A DNA stretch of 64,000 nt from assembly GCF_030005555.1 (NCBI RefSeq), contig NZ_JASCQG010000001.1:248001-312000 (forward strand), read 5' to 3'. The notes beneath the pieces are model-generated. The model was not told the DNA's origin. It searched no databases and was given only the letters and a program-made list of their open reading frames with translations. Position numbers and translations under genes: made by a program. Positions 59,085-64,000 of the stretch are shown one piece after another. Numbering within the stretch: position 1 is the first letter of the stretch; each line of letters opens with the position of its first letter. Source of the DNA: Empedobacter sedimenti. GTDB taxonomy: Bacteria > Bacteroidota > Bacteroidia > Flavobacteriales > Weeksellaceae.

Positions 59085-59501
59085 ATGACAAAACTAGAAG
59101 ATATTTATGATGAAGAATCACAAGAAAAAGCAACTCTTATTTATGCTTTGGTCGCATTAAAAATGACGAAGAAGGTTTATCATAAATTACCTGAAAACAT
59201 TCAGGAAATTGTAGATGATGCAACGACTTATTGGACGAATAATGGAGATTTTGAGATTTCCGAAGAACAAATGGACGTGCATGCAACTTACGTTTCCAAA
59301 TTACGAGGAAGTTCAAAAAAAGGATATGACATCAACAATAATTTGGAAATCAAAACAGTTCAATTATGCCTGAATACAAGCATCAATCGAGATTTTGATT
59401 ACCATGTGGATTGGATGTACGAAGTTGGAAGCAGAATTGGTTTTAAGAAACAAAAATTGGATCAATTAATTGACGAAACCATCGATGAAGTAAATAGTTA
59501 G
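59085..59501 (+). CDS. Hypothetical island protein, 138 aa
   Basis: Not recognised. Helical, acidic, with E-K-A-T-L-I-Y-A-L-V-A-L-K-M-T-K-K and a C-terminal V-D-W-M-Y-E-V-G. It starts 46 bases after the previous gene, a wider gap than most in the run, and the next gene starts 3 bases after its stop. Confidence 0.58.
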   Translation: MTKLEDIYDEESQEKATLIYALVALKMTKKVYHKLPENIQEIVDDATTYWTNNGDFEISEEQMDVHATYVSKLRGSSKKGYDINNNLEIKTVQLCLNTSINRDFDYHVDWMYEVGSRIGFKKQKLDQLIDETIDEVNS

Positions 59502-59504
59502 TAG

Positions 59505-59945
59505 ATGGAAATAGATTATAAATTGGAAAATGCGGGTTGGGCAATTGTCAAAATCAGCAACGGATACAAAGAAGTCGTTTTATCGCCTTCTTATTTGCAC
59601 GATTCGCTTAAAAATCTTGCCGAATCTGCATTGCAACTGAAAACTAAAAATGAGAAAACTGTCGTTTTTATGGATGAACCTGGCGAACATTGGTTGGTAT
59701 TAAAAAAAGCGGATGAAAATACCATTGATTATGAAGTAAGATGGTACGAACATTGGGCGAGTAAAAACTTGGTTGCTGAAGACGACTATAAAATAGTCCT
59801 AACAGGAACAACTACATTACCCAAATACATCAACCAAGTCAGAAAAAACTTGATTGATATTTACGAAGAATTTGGTCCCGAATTATACAAAGAAAAATGG
59901 ATCATGCACGATTTTCCGATGTGTGAATATAAACTTTTGAAATAA
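59505..59945 (+). CDS. Hypothetical island protein, 146 aa
   Basis: Not recognised by name. The sequence has A-G-W-A-I-V-K-I-S-N-G, S-P-S-Y-L-H-D-S-L-K-N-L-A-E-S-A, D-E-P-G-E-H-W-L-V-L and W-Y-E-H-W-A-S, in the order expected of a small alpha/beta immunity-type protein. It lies 3 bases after one gene and 4 before the SUKH gene. Confidence 0.58.
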   Translation: MEIDYKLENAGWAIVKISNGYKEVVLSPSYLHDSLKNLAESALQLKTKNEKTVVFMDEPGEHWLVLKKADENTIDYEVRWYEHWASKNLVAEDDYKIVLTGTTTLPKYINQVRKNLIDIYEEFGPELYKEKWIMHDFPMCEYKLLK

Positions 59946-59949
59946 ATAA

Positions 59950-60420
59950 ATGATGAAACTACAAATACAACAGCTTGAGGAAAAAATAGGTAATACGTTA
60001 CCAAGCTCCTATAAAAATATTTTAGAATCATTTGAAAATATTTTACTGATAGAATTAGCAAATGAGGAGGAAGTGGATTTTCACTCTGTTCAAAATCTAC
60101 TTCAACCTTATGATAAACTTCACAAAAGTTATCAAATGTTGACCATTTTAATGGAAGATTATTTTGCGAGAAAAAACACCACACAACTCTATTGTCGCGA
60201 TACAGAAAATGAAATAGACGGTAATACGCTAACGGAAAATCTTTATTTCGGACAAATGGGTGATGATTCTGCCTTATTTTTCAATCTTAAAGATATGTCG
60301 ATTTGGGAATTTTGGCAAGATGATAGTTCCGTTGGAAAAATCGCAAATACATTTGAGGAATTCATCAGCGATTTCACCATTATCAAAAAGGATGATTGGG
60401 ACAAATTTTTGAATGAATAA
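59950..60420 (+). CDS. SUKH (SMI1/KNR4) family protein, 156 aa
   Basis: The N-terminal helix pair I-Q-Q-L-E-E-K-I-G-N-T-L-P-S-S-Y-K-N-I-L is the standard SUKH start. Later strands give L-Y-F-G-Q-M-G-D-D-S-A-L-F-F-N-L and the C-terminal I-A-N-T-F-E-E-F-I-S-D-F. SUKH proteins are immunity proteins for many contact-dependent, T6SS and Rhs toxins. Cytosolic. The cognate toxin is not in the window. Confidence 0.8.
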   Translation: MMKLQIQQLEEKIGNTLPSSYKNILESFENILLIELANEEEVDFHSVQNLLQPYDKLHKSYQMLTILMEDYFARKNTTQLYCRDTENEIDGNTLTENLYFGQMGDDSALFFNLKDMSIWEFWQDDSSVGKIANTFEEFISDFTIIKKDDWDKFLNE

Positions 60421-60733
60421 TAGTTTTAAAATGGAAGTAATCATTAATAACGACAGTTACAAAGAACTAATTGTTCCAAAAACCTACAAATTACTTTCTG
60501 AATATTTCCAGATGGATGTACAATCTGCTGGTGGAGCATATGAATTAAAATTACTTCACGAGTTTCAACAAAGCGGACGCGATTATCAAGAAATTGGAGT
60601 TGGAAATGCTTTCGATTTAACATTCAGAAAAGGTACAGTAAGCATTGAAAATGTTTTTACAAATGAAATACTTCGAGATATTCCCATCGCATTTTATGAA
60701 AAATGTTTAATTGAATGGATCAATAAAAAATAA
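60413..60733 (+). CDS. Hypothetical island protein, 106 aa
   Basis: Unrecognised. Contains N-N-D-S-Y-K-E-L-I-V-P-K-T-Y-K-L-L-S-E-Y and G-Q/R-D-Y-Q-E-I-G-V-G. Two starts are possible: ATG at 60413, overlapping the SUKH stop by 8 bases, or ATG at 60431; both give an intact protein. Soluble, small, in the middle of the operon. Confidence 0.58.
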   Translation: MNNSFKMEVIINNDSYKELIVPKTYKLLSEYFQMDVQSAGGAYELKLLHEFQQSGRDYQEIGVGNAFDLTFRKGTVSIENVFTNEILRDIPIAFYEKCLIEWINKK

Positions 60734-60744
60734 ATCTTTAGAAA

Positions 60745-61215
60745 ATGGACATCAAACACTTCAAAAAACTCATTAAAAAAGTAGAAAAACTGGATGAAGA
60801 ACCTGAATTTTATGGAAAAGTTGCTCTTCAAGATATCGAAAAAGTAGCGCAGGCATTAAACCTAAAATTTGATGACCAAATCACCACTTATTTACAAGAA
60901 TTTGGTGGTGGTGGCATTCCAGATATCTTAAACACCAACGGAATTATCCCCGAAAATCCCCTTTCGGACAATATTTACACATTATTTGGAGCGACAATAT
61001 ATGCACGAAAAGAATTTGGCTTACCCGAAAACTTCCTTGTAATTGATGCCGATTTTCCAGAGAAATCTTGGATTTTAGCTTGTGAAAATTCTACGGAAAA
61101 CAGCGTGTTTGCGTACGATTGCGATAATCAAACAATAGAAAAACAACTGTACAACTCGTTTCAAGAATATGTATTCGCAGAATGGGAACTTTTTATCGAA
61201 GAAAACGAAGATTAA
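60745..61215 (+). CDS. SUKH (SMI1/KNR4) family protein, 156 aa
   Basis: SUKH features: an N-terminal helix with L-N-L-K-F-D-D-Q-I-T-T-Y-L-Q-E-F-G-G-G-G, mid-strand G-L-P-E-N-F-L-V-I-D-A-D, W-I-L-A-C-E-N, and the terminal F-Q-E-Y-V-F-A-E-W. It is sequence-divergent from the SUKH gene at 59950, so the two should recognise different toxins. It is 11 bases after the previous gene. Confidence 0.78.
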   Translation: MDIKHFKKLIKKVEKLDEEPEFYGKVALQDIEKVAQALNLKFDDQITTYLQEFGGGGIPDILNTNGIIPENPLSDNIYTLFGATIYARKEFGLPENFLVIDADFPEKSWILACENSTENSVFAYDCDNQTIEKQLYNSFQEYVFAEWELFIEENED

Positions 61216-61219
61216 ATTT

Positions 61220-61981
61220 ATGAACAACTTAATAAAACTATTTCCAGCATACGAAGATGTATTTTACGATGATATCGAAAATCACAAAAAATACTTTTTA
61301 CCAATTTGCTCTTTCAATCTCCAACTGATTGATCCAAGCAAAGACAAATGGCTGCATATTGTTTCTGTAAAGGAGATTTTTGATGGATGTGTAGGCGAAG
61401 ACAAACCCGAATATTATACCGAATTTACCAAAGCCGATATGTTTGGATTTGATGTGATTGACGGAAAATATAAGTTTGATGCCGATTGGAACTTCTTTTC
61501 CACTCAAACTCAAATTACGCCAGAGGATTACGGAAATACCTATTCTGAATTGGAAATTGAATACAATATGAACGATGCGATGTATCAATTGAAAAAGGCT
61601 TATTTCCAAAAGCATGGCAAACTATACGACAAAGATGCCTATAGACCTGGTCTTGAGGTTTCGGATATTCGTCGATTAGAACGTTTACGAAAATTAACTG
61701 TCGAGGATTTGGAAAAAGATGAATTATCCGATTATTTCGCAGAACGATTGGCGCAAAAGATTCATGGTATTTTTGAGGAATTGAATACCGAATCGCTTCC
61801 TTTGGAAGATTGTAAATTTGGTGGTGAAAATTTAATTGAAAAACCCTATCATCAAGCTAAACTATTGCCTTACATCGCTTCTATGGAAGGTTATGACTAT
61901 CAATTGCATGCCGCAGATCAAGTGTTTTTGTTCTATGATGAAACTATTCAAAAAGCAGTAATTTGTTTGGAATATACTTAA
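61220..61981 (+). CDS. Hypothetical island protein, 253 aa
   Basis: Not recognised. An alpha/beta N-terminal part (L-F-P-A-Y-E-D-V-F-Y-D-D, L-Q-L-I-D-P-S-K-D-K-W) is followed by a helical centre (L-K-K-A-Y-F-Q-K-H-G-K-L-Y) and a C-terminal strand set with A-A-D-Q-V-F-L-F-Y-D-E. The true start is the ATG at 61220, 4 bases after the previous stop; an upstream ATG at 61169 overlaps the SUKH gene by 47 bases. It is the last gene of the plus-strand run. Confidence 0.6.
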   Translation: MNNLIKLFPAYEDVFYDDIENHKKYFLPICSFNLQLIDPSKDKWLHIVSVKEIFDGCVGEDKPEYYTEFTKADMFGFDVIDGKYKFDADWNFFSTQTQITPEDYGNTYSELEIEYNMNDAMYQLKKAYFQKHGKLYDKDAYRPGLEVSDIRRLERLRKLTVEDLEKDELSDYFAERLAQKIHGIFEELNTESLPLEDCKFGGENLIEKPYHQAKLLPYIASMEGYDYQLHAADQVFLFYDETIQKAVICLEYT

Positions 61982-61996
61982 TATCAATCACCATCT

Positions 61997-62254
61997 TCAA
62001 AAATGCCAATGTTGCTGATAAGCTGAACTAAATCTGGAGATAAAATTGGCCGATTGATCAGCTTCAGATTTTGGTTTGAAGTAGTGGTTGTCAACCGCCC
62101 AATCGTAAACGGGCGTATCCAAAGGATAAGCCGTCAACGTACCTGAAAGTCGATGTTGCTTAATCCATTGCTCTGCATTTTCATAGCTTGAAAAAACGGC
62201 TGAAGGAAATGAAGAATTGTGTCCATTAAAAACATAAATTAACGTATTTTCCAT
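61997..62254 (-). CDS. DUF7710-like small protein, 85 aa
   Basis: The sequence opens Y-V-F-N-G-H-N-S-S-F-P-S-A-V-F-S-S-Y-E-N-A and continues L-S-G-T-L-T-A-Y-P-L-D-x-P-V-Y-D-W-A-V. I know this as a widespread small domain (DUF7710-like) often next to immunity genes. Short, soluble. It is the last of three minus-strand genes that converge on the plus-strand run, with only 15 bases between stops. Confidence 0.7.
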   Translation of the reverse strand: MENTLIYVFNGHNSSFPSAVFSSYENAEQWIKQHRLSGTLTAYPLDTPVYDWAVDNHYFKPKSEADQSANFISRFSSAYQQHWHF

Positions 62255-62256
62255 AG

Positions 62257-62745
62257 TTATTTTTTTATAAATTGAGTTTCACCATCATGATGATGAAACA
62301 AATACCAAGACTGCGAAAAATCAAAAACTAAGATATCATCCGAAGTTGCGAAAATATCCGAAGTATATTTTAATAGCATTTTCCAAGTCATCAACATGGG
62401 ATGTGAATTGTAATTGGGCAAAACCAAAACCCAATTCGAAAAAACAATTCCGCATTGGCACAAGCATTTTCTATATACTTGAAAGTCAGAATCTAACGAA
62501 TAGTTCTCTTCGTTTTTAAAATTATGATTCTTAAATGCTCGCCACAATTTTGAATCTAAAATATTAAGATCATCTACATATTGATAAATAAACTCCTTTG
62601 CTTTTTGGCTCAAAAACAAAAGTTGTTCGCGATGATGCGTCGGAATTTTTTCCAAATCATTTTCATCACCTAACAATGTCCAAAAAGGTTTATCGTCAAT
62701 GGGAATTGAACTACTATTTTCTTTAAAAAACGCTAATGTAAACAT
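62257..62745 (-). CDS. Hypothetical island protein, 162 aa
   Basis: Unrecognised. Helical N-terminal half (L-F-L-S-Q-K-A-K-E-F-I-Y-Q-Y), a C-Q-C-G-I-V-F-S-N-W centre, and F-D-F-S-Q-S-W-Y-L-F-H-H-H-D-G-E near the end. The ATG at 62745 is used; an in-frame TTG at 62763 would overlap the upstream gene. Soluble, immunity-type by context. Confidence 0.58.
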   Translation of the reverse strand: MFTLAFFKENSSSIPIDDKPFWTLLGDENDLEKIPTHHREQLLFLSQKAKEFIYQYVDDLNILDSKLWRAFKNHNFKNEENYSLDSDFQVYRKCLCQCGIVFSNWVLVLPNYNSHPMLMTWKMLLKYTSDIFATSDDILVFDFSQSWYLFHHHDGETQFIKK

Positions 62746-62759
62746 ATCTCCTACTGCAT

Positions 62760-63233
62760 TCAACCAAAATATTTTTCTAAATACTCAGGTTGATAACGTA
62801 TATTTTGCAAACCCACACATTCAAACTCGTCATGTTCTGAGGTTCTTTTCACACCCAAATACTTAAGTGCCAGATTAATTGTTTTAATGGTTGAATCCAT
62901 ATTTACATCACCTTTAAAAACGCTTGCCGATTGAAACCCTTGTCCGCCATGATAATCTGTGGCAATTAAAGCAAACTCGGGAGCGTCACAAGAAGTTATA
63001 TTTTGCAAAAGAGTTAAAATAACCTTTTCGTTTGGTTGTAGTAGATCATCTATTTTATTTATTTCTAAATAACCTTGCACGTTCAACTTTTCTTGCCAAA
63101 ACTCCGTATAATACAAATCAATATGAAACAATGTCAACTCGTCTATCAACCTTACGGCAAATAAATCAAATTCTTTGGCAACATTATCATTATATTTCCC
63201 TTTCAATACTATCGCCGTAATGTGATGTCCCAT
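62760..63233 (-). CDS. Hypothetical island protein, 157 aa
   Basis: Begins M-G-H-H-I-T-A-I-V-L-K-G, a start shared by several small hypothetical proteins of toxin-immunity loci. It also has L-I-A-T-D-Y-H-G-G-Q-G-F-Q-S-A-S-V-F and ends R-Y-Q-P-E-Y-L-E-K-Y-F-G. The G-G-Q-G-x-Q-x-A block probably forms a tight turn. First of the three minus-strand genes; divergent from the next gene across 107 bases. Confidence 0.62.
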   Translation of the reverse strand: MGHHITAIVLKGKYNDNVAKEFDLFAVRLIDELTLFHIDLYYTEFWQEKLNVQGYLEINKIDDLLQPNEKVILTLLQNITSCDAPEFALIATDYHGGQGFQSASVFKGDVNMDSTIKTINLALKYLGVKRTSEHDEFECVGLQNIRYQPEYLEKYFG

Positions 63234-63317
63234 AAAAATTGAATTTTATCAAAAATAACGCATTCATTTTAAACACAAATGGCTAAAATCAGTGATTTTT
63301 AAAATGTAATTTAAAAC

Positions 63318-63325
63318 TAAATTTG
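63318..63325 (+). promoter_or_regulatory. Promoter box TAAATTTG
   Basis: Exact TAnnTTTG match overlapping an in-frame TTG at 63323 and ending 15 bases before the ATG at 63341. Confidence 0.45.
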
Positions 63326-63340
63326 ATTAAAAATAAATGC

Positions 63341-63922
63341 ATGAAAGAACATGAATTTCTAAACTTACCAATTCCAGAACTTGAACAATACAGCTTAATC
63401 GTTCCAATAAAGGATTTAGAAATCTGGAAAAAAGAGGGCTGGAAAACCTATCAAGAAATTGGTTTGCCTGCTGGCGACGAAGAAGCTTATATGCTTTATG
63501 GTGAGTTTGATAAAGAAACGCATACTTTGATGTTTAATAAACCCGAATCTATTTCCGAAGTTGATCCGACAAGATTGATTGGTCGAAAAATCACGGCTAT
63601 CAAAAAACATGTTGGCACCTATGGAATGGGCGGTCCGGGTTATTTTGGTATTTTGTTGGATGATGAAGAATATTTGGTTTATACGGTTTGGGCAGCCGAT
63701 CGATACGTTCATTTTGATGATGAAAATGAGCTTATTGGCGCTTCAATCTCTGATTTTAATATGGATAAACATTCGTTAATAATTCATTTGAAAAATGAAA
63801 AAGTCATTCAATATGATTTCAAAATTGATTATGTTTTTGATGAAGATTCTGAAGAAGAAAAACCAGATGACATTGCAAAATACCTTTATTTCAAAACAAA
63901 AGAGTCCAATTTTATCGTTTAA
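63341..63922 (+). CDS. Hypothetical island protein, 193 aa
   Basis: Unrecognised, acidic, beta-rich: W-K-K-E-G-W-K-T-Y-Q-E-I-G-L-P, G-R-K-I-T-A-I, G-P-G-Y-F-G-I-L-L, V-W-A-A-D-R-Y-V-H. The ATG at 63341 is chosen because the upstream TTG lies in a promoter box. It begins a new plus-strand unit that continues 3 bases later into the gene at the window edge. Confidence 0.6.
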   Translation: MKEHEFLNLPIPELEQYSLIVPIKDLEIWKKEGWKTYQEIGLPAGDEEAYMLYGEFDKETHTLMFNKPESISEVDPTRLIGRKITAIKKHVGTYGMGGPGYFGILLDDEEYLVYTVWAADRYVHFDDENELIGASISDFNMDKHSLIIHLKNEKVIQYDFKIDYVFDEDSEEEKPDDIAKYLYFKTKESNFIV

Positions 63923-63925
63923 AAA

Positions 63926-64000
63926 ATGAAAGAAGCTCGCATTTATGTCGATTTTAATGAAATGTTGGAAGAAGATTTGGTTTTACTTTCAAAAGAAGAT
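63926..64000 (+). CDS. N-terminal 25 codons of a gene cut by the window end
   Basis: An ATG at 63926, 3 bases after the previous stop, opens 25 codons (starting M-K-E-A-R-I-Y-V-D-F-N-E-M) to the end of the window with no stop. Function not readable; operonic with the 193-aa gene. Confidence 0.6.
   Translation, partial: MKEARIYVDFNEMLEEDLVLLSKED

Noticed and set aside
1-64000. CRISPR arrays, rRNA genes, insertion sequences, integrases
   Set aside because: No regularly spaced repeats, no rRNA stretches, and no transposase or recombinase motifs were found among the translated frames.

Overview
The window is low-GC chromosomal DNA of a Bacteroidota bacterium, most likely class Flavobacteriia and probably a Weeksellaceae relative such as Empedobacter or Chryseobacterium. 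Three things support this: the gene order parA-parB-DUF5683-dapB-lepB-WbqC, repeated promoter boxes of the Bacteroidota form TAnnTTTG, and families typical of the phylum (KTSC, MbnP, WG, DUF6515, TPR-AraC regulators). The genus is an inference; no rRNA is present.

Layout. 1-2.3 kb: end of an unknown gene, a J-domain/KTSC protein, and an AT-rich HEPN-like accessory gene. 2.3-5.1 kb: a polyamine operon (arginine decarboxylase-like enzyme plus deoxyhypusine-synthase-like protein) with a long leader holding a 45-codon ORF. 5.1-10.4 kb: the parAB/dapB/lepB housekeeping operon and WbqC. 10.4-13.8 kb: two tandem secreted subtilisin-like peptidases. 13.8-24.2 kb: pepE, a NatAB-type ABC exporter, an alkyltransferase-like protein, cspA, hemW, murI, rocD, pdxH, yqgE, a degenerate class IV aminotransferase and tRNA-Met(CAT). 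24.2-31.5 kb: DUF6515 protein, nucleoid-associated protein, GNAT, two lipoproteins, a sigma-54 activator without a DNA-binding domain, acyl-CoA synthetase and DinB. 31.5-34.9 kb: a four-gene, probably copper-related operon with MbnP and a diheme MbnH/MauG-like peroxidase. 34.9-38.5 kb: SDR, FAH-family hydrolase, flavin reductase, epimerase-like protein, YqaE. 39.0-42.3 kb: galT-galK-galM. 42.4-47.7 kb: two TPR-containing regulatory proteins (an AraC type, and a NarL-type kinase with its regulator) around a secreted EF-hand-like protein.

48.0-64.0 kb is an accessory island of about 25 mostly small, tightly packed genes. It includes WG/Sel1 and YD-repeat proteins, three SUKH (SMI1/KNR4) proteins (one fused to an L7/L12-like domain), small lipoproteins, a metallophosphoesterase, small membrane proteins and many families I do not recognise. 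No toxin, secretion gene or integrase is visible. The composition fits an array of immunity-type genes against polymorphic toxins (a poly-immunity or acquired interbacterial defence locus), possibly the flank of a toxin locus beyond base 64000. This island, the copper operon and the speA leader ORF are the parts most worth following up.
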